Source of the DNA: Enterobacter_D sp963521185
Lineage (GTDB): Bacteria; Pseudomonadota; Gammaproteobacteria; Enterobacterales; Enterobacteriaceae
DNA length: 64,000 nt
Reading direction: 5' to 3'
Assembly: GCA_963521185.1 (NCBI GenBank)
Contig: CAUQTV010000002.1
Span: 310,001-374,000 of the forward strand
Every line of letters starts with the position of its first letter. The first letter of the stretch is position 1. Shown here piece by piece: positions 18,087 to 26,057 of this stretch. The position numbers and the translations under genes were made by a program. The notes under the pieces were generated by a model. That model saw nothing but the letters and a program-made list of their open reading frames with translations. It did no database searches and was not told the origin of the DNA.

Positions 18087-19180
18087 TAGATGATTTCCAG
18101 TTTCGCGCGCAGGCAACCCGCGCTTTGCATTGATTGCAGGATGGACATCAGATCCATCGGCGTTGCGCCCAGCGCGTTCAGCGCACGGACCACGTTGTTC
18201 AGGTTCGCGCTTGAGCGCACGCTTTGCAGCGCCCCGCCCGACTGGCGCAGATCGATCTGCGTCTGCGGCGTCACCACCGTCTGACCGCCGCCAAACGGCG
18301 TGTCCGGCTGGCTGACGTTCGCCTGACGGTTGACGGTGACAGAGAGGTTACCCTGCGCAATCGCACAGCTGTCCAGCGTCACTTCGCGGTTCATCACCAC
18401 CGAACCGGTACGCGAGTTGATGATCACTTTCGCGTCCTGCGGTGCAACGCCCACTTCCAGATTCTGGATATCCGCCAGCATGCGAACCTGCGAACTGTTG
18501 CCGGTTGGCACGCGGATCTGCACGGTACGCGCGTCAAGCGCGGCGGCATTGCCGAAGCCGCGACGGTTAATGGTGTCGGAAATCTGCTGGGCCAGGGTGA
18601 AGTCTTCCTGATTCAGTTGCAGGTTAATGGTATTACCGGTGCCGAACTGGGTCGGCAATTCACGTTCCACCACCGCACCGCCGGTGATACGCCCACCGTT
18701 AAGCTGGTTCACCTGCACGCTGCTGCCACCCGCCGCCGCCCCTGCGCCGCCGACTAAAATGTTACCCTGCGCCAGCGCATACACCTGGCTGTCCACGCCT
18801 TTCAGCGGGGTCATCAGCAGCGTACCGCCGCGCAGGCTTTTGGCGTTACCCATTGAGGAGACCACCACATCGATGGTCTGCCCCTGGCGCGCAAACGCCG
18901 GGAACTGCGCGGTGACCATCACCGCCGCCACGTTTTTCAACTGCATGTTGGTGCCCGCCGGAACGGTAATGCCCATCTGCGAGAGCATGTTGTTCAGGGT
19001 CTGGGTGGTAAACGGCGTCTGGGTTGTCTGGTCACCGGTACCATCCAGCCCAACCACCAGGCCGTAGCCAATTAATGCGTTATCTCGTACGCCCTGTACT
19101 GTGGTGAGGTCACGGATGCGCTCGGCCTGGGCGATGGACGCCACCAGCACAAGCACAACACCAACCAACGATTTAAACAT
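18086..19180 (-). CDS. flgI: Flagellar P-ring protein FlgI
   Basis: Forms the bushing ring in the peptidoglycan layer around the rod. The 364-residue precursor has a Sec signal peptide (MFKSLVGVVLVLVASIAQA, cleaved before ERIRDL) and the conserved GYGLVVGLDGTGDQT segment, and it ends with Cys-containing GCLRAKLEII. The assembly chaperone FlgA is encoded at 24519. The gene follows flgH by 12 bp and overlaps flgJ by one base. Confidence 0.97.
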   Translation of the reverse strand: MFKSLVGVVLVLVASIAQAERIRDLTTVQGVRDNALIGYGLVVGLDGTGDQTTQTPFTTQTLNNMLSQMGITVPAGTNMQLKNVAAVMVTAQFPAFARQGQTIDVVVSSMGNAKSLRGGTLLMTPLKGVDSQVYALAQGNILVGGAGAAAGGSSVQVNQLNGGRITGGAVVERELPTQFGTGNTINLQLNQEDFTLAQQISDTINRRGFGNAAALDARTVQIRVPTGNSSQVRMLADIQNLEVGVAPQDAKVIINSRTGSVVMNREVTLDSCAIAQGNLSVTVNRQANVSQPDTPFGGGQTVVTPQTQIDLRQSGGALQSVRSSANLNNVVRALNALGATPMDLMSILQSMQSAGCLRAKLEII

Positions 19181-19192
19181 GGGTCACCTCGG

Positions 19193-19891
19193 TTACATCG
19201 GCGATAAATTAAGGAAGAAACGTTGCAGCCAGCCCATGTTCTGCGCTTCGTTTATGTAGCCATTGCCTACATATTCGATACGCGCGTCTGCCACCTGGGT
19301 AGACGGAACCGTGTTGCTGCCGCTAATGGTGCGTGGGTTCACGACACCCGAGAAGCGGATGAATTCAGTGCCCTGATTGATGGCGATCTGTTTTTCACCC
19401 ACGACGTGTAAGTTGCCATTGACCAGAACCTGGTCCACGGTCACGGTTAACGTGCCGCTAAAGGTGTTGCTGGCATTCGCGCCACCTTTACCACTGAAGG
19501 TATTGCTGCCATCGGCATCCACATCTGCACGCGCATTGCCAAACAGCCCTTGCAGGTAGCGAGGTGCGGTATCGACGCCAAAGCTGGTTTTTCCGTCACG
19601 GCTGGCGTTGGCGGAGGAGCTTTTGCTGGCGCTCACGTTTTCTTGCAGCTGGATGGTCAGCGTGTCGCCAATGTTACGCGGGCGACGGTCTTCGAACAGC
19701 GGCTGGTAGCCGTAGTTTAAAGGCTGCGCAGACTGAAAAATGGAACCATTGACCAGCGGAGCCGGGCCAGGCGTCGGTTGAGCGGACGTCGCCCCTTGCA
19801 CCAGCGGTGTCGAAGGGATCAGGGCACATCCGGTCAGGGATGTCGCCGTTAAGGCCAGGAGCAGATAGCGAAACGCGGCAGTTTTGTGCAT
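19193..19891 (-). CDS. flgH: Flagellar L-ring lipoprotein FlgH
   Basis: Outer-membrane ring lipoprotein surrounding the flagellar rod. The signal peptide ends in a lipobox, SLTGC, so the mature protein begins with an acylated Cys, then ALIPSTPLVQG. I choose the start MHKTAAFRYLL, which gives 232 residues, equal to E. coli FlgH; an ATG nine bases upstream (MKAMHK) is also possible, and longer forms are unlikely. The C-terminal half carries the family signature EYVGNGYINEAQNMGWLQRF. Confidence 0.94.
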   Translation of the reverse strand: MHKTAAFRYLLLALTATSLTGCALIPSTPLVQGATSAQPTPGPAPLVNGSIFQSAQPLNYGYQPLFEDRRPRNIGDTLTIQLQENVSASKSSSANASRDGKTSFGVDTAPRYLQGLFGNARADVDADGSNTFSGKGGANASNTFSGTLTVTVDQVLVNGNLHVVGEKQIAINQGTEFIRFSGVVNPRTISGSNTVPSTQVADARIEYVGNGYINEAQNMGWLQRFFLNLSPM

Positions 19892-19948
19892 TGCTTTCAT
19901 CTTCAAAATCAGGGTGCCGGTGTGGCGTAAACCACACCGGGGCACGCC

Positions 19949-20731
19949 TTAGAGTTGCGTCAGTTTTTGCAGCATCTGATCGGTCGTCGATACGGCTTTA
20001 CTGTTAATTTCATAAGCACGTTGAACCTGGATCATATTCACCAGCTCTTCCGCCACGTTGACGTTAGAGGTTTCAACATAGCCCTGGTAGAGCAAGCCCG
20101 CACCGTTCAGGCCCGGCGTCGTGTCATTCGGCGCGCCAGAGGACTGGGTTTCGGTGTACAGGTTCTCACCAATACTTTCCAGACCGGTATCGTTCATGAA
20201 GGTGGTCAGGTTTAACTGTCCAACCTGCACCGGTGCAGCCTGGCCCTGCTGGGTCACGCTCACCACGCCGTCACGACCAATCGTAATGCTCAGGGAGTTC
20301 GCCGGAATGGTGATCGCAGGCTGAACCTGGAAGCCACCCGCCGTCACCAGCTGACCGTTCTGGTCGACCTGGAACGAACCATCGCGGGTATAGGCAGAGC
20401 TTCCGTCCGGCAACAGCACCTGGAAGAACCCTTCGCCTTTGATCGCGACGTCTTTACTGTTGTTGGTCTGAGACAGGTTACCCTGGCTGTGCAGACGTTC
20501 AGTGGCGACCGGACGAACACCGGTACCGATCTGTAAGCCTGATGGCAGCGTGGTCTGCTCAGAAGACTGCGCGCCCGGCTGGCGAACCGTCTGATAAAGC
20601 AAATCTTCAAACACCGCGCGCTGACGCTTGAAACCATTGGTGCTGACGTTCGCCAGGTTGTTGGCGATAACGTCCATATTGGTTTGCTGGGCGTCGAGGC
20701 CGGTCTTGGCAATCCATAATGAATTGATCAT
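19949..20731 (-). CDS. flgG: Flagellar distal rod protein FlgG
   Basis: Distal rod subunit, which makes up the drive shaft between the proximal rod and the hook. The 260-residue protein has the rod/hook family N-terminal motif (LWIAKTGLDAQQTNMDVIANNLANVSTNGFKRQRA) split around the ANNLAN core, and the C-terminal motif NVAEELVNMIQVQRAYEINSKA. It is 15 bp after flgF, in the class 2 operon flgBCDEFGHIJKL. Length equals E. coli FlgG. Confidence 0.98.
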   Translation of the reverse strand: MINSLWIAKTGLDAQQTNMDVIANNLANVSTNGFKRQRAVFEDLLYQTVRQPGAQSSEQTTLPSGLQIGTGVRPVATERLHSQGNLSQTNNSKDVAIKGEGFFQVLLPDGSSAYTRDGSFQVDQNGQLVTAGGFQVQPAITIPANSLSITIGRDGVVSVTQQGQAAPVQVGQLNLTTFMNDTGLESIGENLYTETQSSGAPNDTTPGLNGAGLLYQGYVETSNVNVAEELVNMIQVQRAYEINSKAVSTTDQMLQKLTQL

Positions 20732-20746
20732 GCGAGTTCCTGTTTA

Positions 20747-21502
20747 TTAGCTCATTGACAGCAGCGAGTTAGCGCGTTGTTCGTTTTCGTCAACGCTACT
20801 GATCACCTTCATTTGCATCTCAAAACGACGCGAACTGGCAATCATGTCGGTCATGGCTTCAACCGGCTTAACGTTGCTGCCTTCGAGTACACCCGACATC
20901 ACACGGATAGTCGGATCGGCCTGCGCCGCCGCACCACGGGTCGCCTGTGCGGCCTGGCTCAGACGAAACATGCCGTCGTCACCGCGCACCACTTCACTTC
21001 CTGAGGCTTTCACCAGCTTCAGCTTGCCCACCGGCGAAACCGTATTCGGCGGATCCCCTGGGGTGAGCGCTGAAACGGTACCGTCCGCCGCGATGGTGAC
21101 CTGCGCGCCTTCCGGCACGGCAATGGGTCCACCGTCGCCCATCACCGGGTGACCCTGAATCGTCAACTGACCTGCCGGGCTGACCTGGATGTTGCCGTTG
21201 CGGGTATACCCTTCCGTGCCGTCAGCGGTTTGCACCGCCAGCCAGCCATCTTGCTGCACGGCCACATCCAGCGGACGTGACGTGTAGTCGAGTTGCCCCT
21301 GCGTCATATCCGCGCCGGGCGTAGAGGCTGTCACCAGCGTGCGTGTCGGCAGCGACAGCCCTTCGACCGGCACCGCACGCAGCGCATTGAGCTGTGCACG
21401 GAAGCCCGGCGTTGAGGCGTTCGCGAGGTTGCTGGCGGTAACAGACTGCTGATTGAGCGTCTGACTTGCCGCACCCATCGCGGTATATATTGCGTGATCC
21501 AT
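20747..21502 (-). CDS. flgF: Flagellar proximal rod protein FlgF
   Basis: Proximal rod subunit exported by the flagellar type III apparatus. The 251-residue protein carries the rod-family N-terminal ASNLANASTPGFRAQ and a C-terminal coiled-coil segment with VEAMTDMIASSRRFEMQMK. It follows flgE by 23 bp and precedes flgG by 15 bp. The ATG is preceded by a usable purine-rich site, and its length matches the family. Confidence 0.97.
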   Translation of the reverse strand: MDHAIYTAMGAASQTLNQQSVTASNLANASTPGFRAQLNALRAVPVEGLSLPTRTLVTASTPGADMTQGQLDYTSRPLDVAVQQDGWLAVQTADGTEGYTRNGNIQVSPAGQLTIQGHPVMGDGGPIAVPEGAQVTIAADGTVSALTPGDPPNTVSPVGKLKLVKASGSEVVRGDDGMFRLSQAAQATRGAAAQADPTIRVMSGVLEGSNVKPVEAMTDMIASSRRFEMQMKVISSVDENEQRANSLLSMS

Positions 21503-21525
21503 AGCGTCTTCCCGTCAGGCGCTGA

Positions 21526-22800
21526 TTAGCGCAGGTTAACCAGGGTGTTGAGGATCTGATCCTGGGTTTTGATGGTTTGCGCGTTCGACTGGTAGTTACG
21601 TTGCGCGACAATCATGTTGACCAGTTCTTTACTCAGATCCACGTTCGAGGCTTCCAGCGCACCGTTAGTCAGCGTACCGAAGTTACCGGTGCCCGCGGTG
21701 CCCAGCAGGGCCACGCCGGAAGACGCGGAGGCAGACCAGACGTTGTCACCTTCCGATTGCAGACCTTCGTTGTTGGCAAAGTTTGCCAATACGATCTGGC
21801 CCAGCAACTGCGTTTTTTCGTTGGAGTAGTTACCCACAACGGTGCCGTCGTCGTTGATCTGGTAGCTCACCAGGTCGCCCGGCTTGTAGCCGTCCTGCGT
21901 GGTTGCCACGATGTTGTTCGAGCCGGTGTTCTGCTGCATGGAGTTCAGGAAGCTCAGCGAGAACGAAATCGCCGTTGCCCCGTTCAACGCGCCAGTGGTC
22001 AGCGTGGTTTGCGGGTTGGCGTTTGGCGTAGTGTTCAGTGCCCAGGAGGCCGGTGTCGTAGTGGTGTCCAGCGTATAATCGCTGACAGATTCCAGGTTAC
22101 CGTTGTTATCAAACGACATCTGCGCGGATTTCACCGCTGATGAACCGGTGACGCTGGAATCCTGCGTCCACACGTCCCACTTGTTATCAGCGGTTTTGAC
22201 GTAGTAAACGTTCATGTCATGCGCGTTACCCTGATTGTCGTATACCGTCACTGATCCCTTTTTGTTATAGGAGTCGGCGTTGGTCGCATCAAAGGTGGTC
22301 ACCGTCGGCAAGTCATCGGACGAGTTCAGGTTAATCTGCATCGCAGAGGTGGTGGTCGCTTTCGCCGACATCAGCGTGTTTGGCACGGAGATCGCGGTCG
22401 GGTTCGCACCCTGCTGAATAGTAGGCGGCGTACCGGTTGCCGGGTAACCCGTCAGTTGCAGGCCCTGCATGTTGACGATGTTACGGTTTTCGTCCAGTTT
22501 GAACTGGCCGTTACGGCTGTAGTAAACGGAACCGGCGCTGTCCACCAGACGGAAGAAACCGTTCTGGCTGATCGCCACATCCAGACCGCGACCGGTGCTG
22601 GTGGTGGTACCGTCGGTGAAGTCCTGGGTAATACCCGCCACTTTTACGCCCAGACCGACTTTAGAACCCGCAAACATGTCAGCGAAGGACGCAGAGCCGG
22701 ATTTAAAGCCATAGGTGGCGGAGTTGGCGATGTTGTTACCAATGACATCGAGATTGGTGGCCGCAGCATTCAGGCCGCTGACCGCTTGTGAAAAGGCCAT
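21526..22800 (-). CDS. flgE: Flagellar hook protein FlgE
   Basis: Structural subunit of the hook. The 424-residue protein has the axial-family N terminus (AFSQAVSGLNAAATNLDVIGNNIAN) and the C-terminal helix (LVNMIVAQRNYQSNAQTIKTQ). The middle region, which forms the exposed domains, is rich in Thr, Asn and Ser and is about 20 residues longer than in E. coli (402), which is normal variation for the surface domains. The gene lies 25 bp after the cap gene flgD. Confidence 0.97.
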   Translation of the reverse strand: MAFSQAVSGLNAAATNLDVIGNNIANSATYGFKSGSASFADMFAGSKVGLGVKVAGITQDFTDGTTTSTGRGLDVAISQNGFFRLVDSAGSVYYSRNGQFKLDENRNIVNMQGLQLTGYPATGTPPTIQQGANPTAISVPNTLMSAKATTTSAMQINLNSSDDLPTVTTFDATNADSYNKKGSVTVYDNQGNAHDMNVYYVKTADNKWDVWTQDSSVTGSSAVKSAQMSFDNNGNLESVSDYTLDTTTTPASWALNTTPNANPQTTLTTGALNGATAISFSLSFLNSMQQNTGSNNIVATTQDGYKPGDLVSYQINDDGTVVGNYSNEKTQLLGQIVLANFANNEGLQSEGDNVWSASASSGVALLGTAGTGNFGTLTNGALEASNVDLSKELVNMIVAQRNYQSNAQTIKTQDQILNTLVNLR

Positions 22801-22825
22801 GACTTACTCCTGATAAGGTTAAGGC

Positions 22826-23509
22826 TTAAATTATCTGCCGTACTTCGTCGAGTGTGGTGGTACCGTAGGTACCCAAATCTAACAGGTTGCCACTGGTGCC
22901 CGCGGTGTCTTTCGTCACCCCCTGCACCAGCGCAAATTGCAGTGGCTGAGCCACCAGCTGCGTAGTCCCGCTGCTGGCGCTGATCGACACTTTGTATGAA
23001 CCGTCCGGGGCCGTGGTACCGTCGGTTTGCGTGCCATCCCAGCTAAAGGTATGCACGCCCGCTGACAGCTCACCGATATCGATCGTGCGCACCACAACAC
23101 CGCTCTTGTCGGTAATGGTGGCGGTCACTTTATCGGCGGCCTGAGTCAGTTCAACGCCAAACGGCGTGGTGGTTTCGCTGCCCGCCAGCACCGTGGTGCC
23201 GGGGATCATCACGCCATGTCCGATCAACGTGCTGGCCTGCAAAGACTGGCTGGTATCAATCTGACCCGAAATAGAGCCCAGCGTGGTGTTCAGCTTCTCG
23301 ATACCGCTCACGGTGCTGATTTGCGCCAGCTGCGTGGTCAGTTCGTTGTTTTCCATCGGATTGGTGGGATCCTGGTTTTTCAACTGCGCCACCAGCAGCG
23401 TCAGAAAGCTGCTTTGAAGATCGCTGGCACTATTGCTACTGCTGGTTGCCGATGTGCTGGTAGCGGACGATGTGCTGGTAGTGTCATTGACATTAACGGC
23501 GATAGACAT
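22826..23509 (-). CDS. flgD: Flagellar hook cap / scaffolding protein FlgD
   Basis: Caps the growing hook and is replaced by FlgK. The 227-residue protein begins with a low-complexity Ser/Thr stretch (TSTSSATSTSATSSSNSAS) and then the export and cap motif FLTLLVAQLKNQDPTNPMENNELTTQLAQ; the C-terminal half is a FlgD Ig-like/Tudor region with GVHTFSWDGTQTDG. It lies 11 bp after flgC. The run of TCG/ACC/AGC codons near the start is a natural feature of the gene. Confidence 0.97.
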   Translation of the reverse strand: MSIAVNVNDTTSTSSATSTSATSSSNSASDLQSSFLTLLVAQLKNQDPTNPMENNELTTQLAQISTVSGIEKLNTTLGSISGQIDTSQSLQASTLIGHGVMIPGTTVLAGSETTTPFGVELTQAADKVTATITDKSGVVVRTIDIGELSAGVHTFSWDGTQTDGTTAPDGSYKVSISASSGTTQLVAQPLQFALVQGVTKDTAGTSGNLLDLGTYGTTTLDEVRQII

Positions 23510-23520
23510 GCGCGGCTCCT

Positions 23521-23925
23521 TTACTGGCCGAGAGTAAGCGTCTTAAGCATCATGCTCTTGACGGTGTTAAGCACTTCAACGTTTGCCTGGTAGCTGCGGG
23601 ACGCGGACATGGAGTTCACCATCTCGCCGACCACATCCACGTTAGGCATACGCACGTACCCTTTTGCATCGGCAAGGGGATTGCCTGGCTCAAACACCAG
23701 CCTGTCCGGTGCCTGACTTTCAACCACGTCAGAGACCTTCACCCCACCGGTCGCCGCACCGGGCGCGGCATCCACTTGGAACACCACTTGTTTCGCACGA
23801 TAAGGCTGGCCATCCGGCCCCGTCACGCTGTCGGCGTTGGCCAGGTTACTGGCGGCCACGTTCAGACGTTGGGACTGGGCGGTCAGCGCTGACCCGGCGA
23901 TGTCAAAAATATTCAGTAAAGCCAT
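23521..23925 (-). CDS. flgC: Flagellar proximal rod protein FlgC
   Basis: Proximal rod subunit. The 134-residue protein contains the short rod-family motifs LNVAASNLANADS near the N terminus and VDVVGEMVNSMSASRSYQANVEVLN near the C terminus, between which the rod core is minimal. It starts three bases after the flgB stop, so the two are tightly coupled. Length equals E. coli FlgC. Confidence 0.98.
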   Translation of the reverse strand: MALLNIFDIAGSALTAQSQRLNVAASNLANADSVTGPDGQPYRAKQVVFQVDAAPGAATGGVKVSDVVESQAPDRLVFEPGNPLADAKGYVRMPNVDVVGEMVNSMSASRSYQANVEVLNTVKSMMLKTLTLGQ

Positions 23926-23928
23926 CGG

Positions 23929-24345
23929 TTAGTTCCCCCCCTGCAATACGCTCATCATGCCTTTGATCTGCCCACCCAGCACGGTGAGACCGGTCTGGTA
24001 CTTCAGGCTGTTGTCGGCAAATTGTGTACGCTCACGATCCATATCGACGGTGTTACCATCCATCGCAGGCTGATCGGGAATGCGGTACAGCAAATCGGCT
24101 GATGGCGCGGTCATTGCCTGGGCCGGAATGTGGCGGGCAGAGGTGAGCGCCAGCGAAACACCGCTGGTTTCAGCACGACCGCGCTCCATGACCTTTTTAA
24201 GTTCACTGCTGAAATCCATATCGCGTGCCTGATACCCTGGGGTATCGGCGTTAGCAATGTTGGCCGCCAGAACCTCCTGACGCTGCGCACGCAGGTTCAA
24301 AGCTTCTTGCTGAAAACGTAGCGCGGCATCGAGTTTATCGAGCAT
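23929..24345 (-). CDS. flgB: Flagellar proximal rod protein FlgB
   Basis: First gene of the flgBCDEFGHIJKL operon; encodes a proximal rod subunit next to the MS ring. The 138-residue protein carries LRAQRQEVLAANIANADTPGYQARD, the rod-family motif, about residues 18-42, and a C-terminal amphipathic helix. It is divergent from flgA across a 173-bp region that should hold the FlhDC-dependent promoters; I could not define the FlhDC box by eye. Confidence 0.97.
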   Translation of the reverse strand: MLDKLDAALRFQQEALNLRAQRQEVLAANIANADTPGYQARDMDFSSELKKVMERGRAETSGVSLALTSARHIPAQAMTAPSADLLYRIPDQPAMDGNTVDMDRERTQFADNSLKYQTGLTVLGGQIKGMMSVLQGGN

Positions 24346-24518
24346 GTCTCCCCCGCTGATGACATTCCGCTGATGATAAAATTACAGGTGACAGCTTAAA
24401 GCGCCTTATGCGCGCGTTATCGTCGGAATAAACGCAAAATGCGTCGCTATTTATTGCGTTGATAGATTTGCAGTGCGGGTAGAATCCTGTCATCCCTTTA
24501 AACAGGCAGGAGTCTGCG
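24346..24518. promoter_or_regulatory. Divergent flgB / flgA control region
   Basis: AT-rich 173 bp between divergently transcribed class 2 flagellar operons. In E. coli and Salmonella this region binds FlhD4C2 and drives both directions. No operator is called because the FlhDC consensus is too loose to place by eye. Confidence 0.6.
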
Positions 24519-25178
24519 ATGAACACGTTGAAAGGCGGTTTAGCCGCAACCTTACTGTTACTCAGCCCGATCGCGCTGGCTGAGGATCTTCATGCGCAGA
24601 TGACGGCGTTTTTCGCCCAGCGTCTCGCAGGCTTTAGCGATGATGTACAGGTGACCATTCGCAGCGCGCCAAATACGCTGCCGAAGTGCGAACAGCCCGC
24701 GCTTAGCGTGGCAGGGAATAGCAAGCTCTGGGGCAATGTGAACGTATTGACCCAGTGCGCGAACGAAAAGCGCTATGTGCAGGTGGCGGTCCAGGCGACG
24801 GGCAACTATGTTGTGGCGGCCCAGGCCATCACGCGCGGTAGCACGCTGCAAACTGACAGCGTTGCCTTAAAGCGCGGGCGTCTTGATCAGCTGCCGCCGA
24901 AAACCATGCTGGATATTAATCAGGCGCAGGATTCGGTCAGCATGCGCGATTTGGCACCGGGACAGCCGATCCAGCTGTCGATGTTACGCCAGGCGTGGCG
25001 CATCAAGGCCGGTCAAAAGGTGCAGGTTATTGCCAACGGTGATGGCTTTAGTGTGAACGGCGAGGGGCAGGCGCTGAACAATGCTTCCGTGGCGCAAAAC
25101 GCCAGGGTGCGCATGGCGTCAGGCCAGGTGGTGAGTGGTACAGTGGGTCCTGATGGGAATATTCTTATTAATCTATAA
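24519..25178 (+). CDS. flgA: Flagellar P-ring assembly chaperone FlgA
   Basis: Periplasmic chaperone for polymerisation of FlgI into the P ring. The 219-residue precursor has a Sec signal peptide (MNTLKGGLAATLLLLSPIALA, then EDLHAQ) and a C-terminal SAF/beta-clip domain (about residues 95-219) with LAPGQPIQLSMLRQAWRIKAGQ and a closing GPDGNILINL. An AGGAG site lies before the ATG. It opens the flgAMN operon. Confidence 0.97.
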   Translation: MNTLKGGLAATLLLLSPIALAEDLHAQMTAFFAQRLAGFSDDVQVTIRSAPNTLPKCEQPALSVAGNSKLWGNVNVLTQCANEKRYVQVAVQATGNYVVAAQAITRGSTLQTDSVALKRGRLDQLPPKTMLDINQAQDSVSMRDLAPGQPIQLSMLRQAWRIKAGQKVQVIANGDGFSVNGEGQALNNASVAQNARVRMASGQVVSGTVGPDGNILINL

Positions 25179-25184
25179 TCTTCT

Positions 25185-25211
25185 TAAAGAATTCGCGGCG
25201 TCTGCCGATAA
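25185..25211 (+). promoter_or_regulatory. Sigma-28 (FliA) promoter of flgM
   Basis: TAAA, 15 bases, GCCGATAA: an exact match to the FliA promoter consensus, 60 bp before the flgM start. It gives the known late-phase expression of the anti-sigma factor in addition to read-through from flgA. Confidence 0.95.
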
Positions 25212-25271
25212 ATAATCAACATATGATGATGGCTGGCCCCAACGCCGCAAAACCTCGATGAGGACAACACT

Positions 25272-25565
25272 ATGAGCATTGATCGTACATCGCCCCTGAA
25301 GCCGGTAAGCACAGTACAACCGCGCGAAACAAACGATACTCAGACAACCAAAACGCGTCTGGAGAAATCCACGACGGCGAACAGCACTAACGTGACCATT
25401 AGCGATGCGCAGGCAAAGCTGGTGCAACCGGGTTCTAACGACATCAACGCCGAACGCGTTGAGAAGCTGAAAACCGCGATTCGTAACGGCGAACTGAAAA
25501 TGGATACCGGCAAAATCGCCGATGCCCTGATCCAGGAAGCACAGAGTTACTTACAGAGTAAATAA
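25272..25565 (+). CDS. flgM: Anti-sigma-28 factor FlgM
   Basis: Binds FliA (sigma-28) and holds back late flagellar genes until the hook is complete, when FlgM is exported. The 97-residue protein is mostly disordered in its N-terminal half and has the FliA-binding helices in the C-terminal half (INAERVEKLKTAIRNGELKMDTGKIADAL). The start has a GAGGACAAC ribosome site. A perfect sigma-28 promoter lies upstream, giving negative feedback. Confidence 0.97.
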   Translation: MSIDRTSPLKPVSTVQPRETNDTQTTKTRLEKSTTANSTNVTISDAQAKLVQPGSNDINAERVEKLKTAIRNGELKMDTGKIADALIQEAQSYLQSK

Positions 25566-25569
25566 GAGT

Positions 25570-25992
25570 ATGAGCCGACTGTCAGAAATACTTGATCAGA
25601 TGACAGTTATCCTGAACGATCTTAAGAACGTGATGGATGCTGAGCAACAGCAACTTTCCGCAGGCCACGTCAATGGCAGCGCGTTACAGCGTATCACGGA
25701 AGAGAAGAGCTCGTTGCTCGCGACGCTGGATTATCTTGAACAGCAGCGCCGCGCTGAACAAAACGCGAATCGAAGTGCAAACGACGATACCGCGGGCCGC
25801 TGGCAGAATATTACCGCTAAGACGCAGCACTTACGCGATCTCAACCAGCACAACGGCTGGTTACTGGAAGGCCAGATTGAGCGTAACCAGCAGGCACTGG
25901 AGGTGTTAAAACCGCATCAGGAGCCTGGACTGTACGGCGCAAATGGACAGACTTCCTCGTCACATCGCGGCGGAAAGAAAATCTCTATTTAA
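25570..25992 (+). CDS. flgN: Flagellar export chaperone FlgN
   Basis: Chaperone that carries FlgK and FlgL to the export gate. The 140-residue protein is almost wholly helical with long heptad stretches (MSRLSEILDQMTVILNDLKNVMDAEQQQL; LLATLDYLEQQRRAEQ) and a flexible, basic C terminus. It begins four bases after flgM. The clients FlgK and FlgL are encoded at 14422-17039 on the other strand. It is convergent with murJ. Confidence 0.96.
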   Translation: MSRLSEILDQMTVILNDLKNVMDAEQQQLSAGHVNGSALQRITEEKSSLLATLDYLEQQRRAEQNANRSANDDTAGRWQNITAKTQHLRDLNQHNGWLLEGQIERNQQALEVLKPHQEPGLYGANGQTSSSHRGGKKISI

Positions 25993-26007
25993 CGTTTTCC
26001 CGCGAAC

Positions 26008-26029
26008 GCCAGGGAGTCCCTGCCCTGGC
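26008..26029. terminator. Hairpin between convergent flgN and murJ
   Basis: Seven-bp stem GCCAGGG / CCCTGGC with an 8-base loop in the 65-bp gap. It lacks a clear T-run, so efficiency is uncertain. Confidence 0.4.
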
Positions 26030-26057
26030 CGATTTCCTGTTTTCTCAATTCCGCGAT

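Noticed and set aside
24346..24518. FlhDC-binding boxes in the flgB/flgA gap.
   Set aside because: The consensus is loose and I could not choose a site by eye; only the region as a whole is reported.
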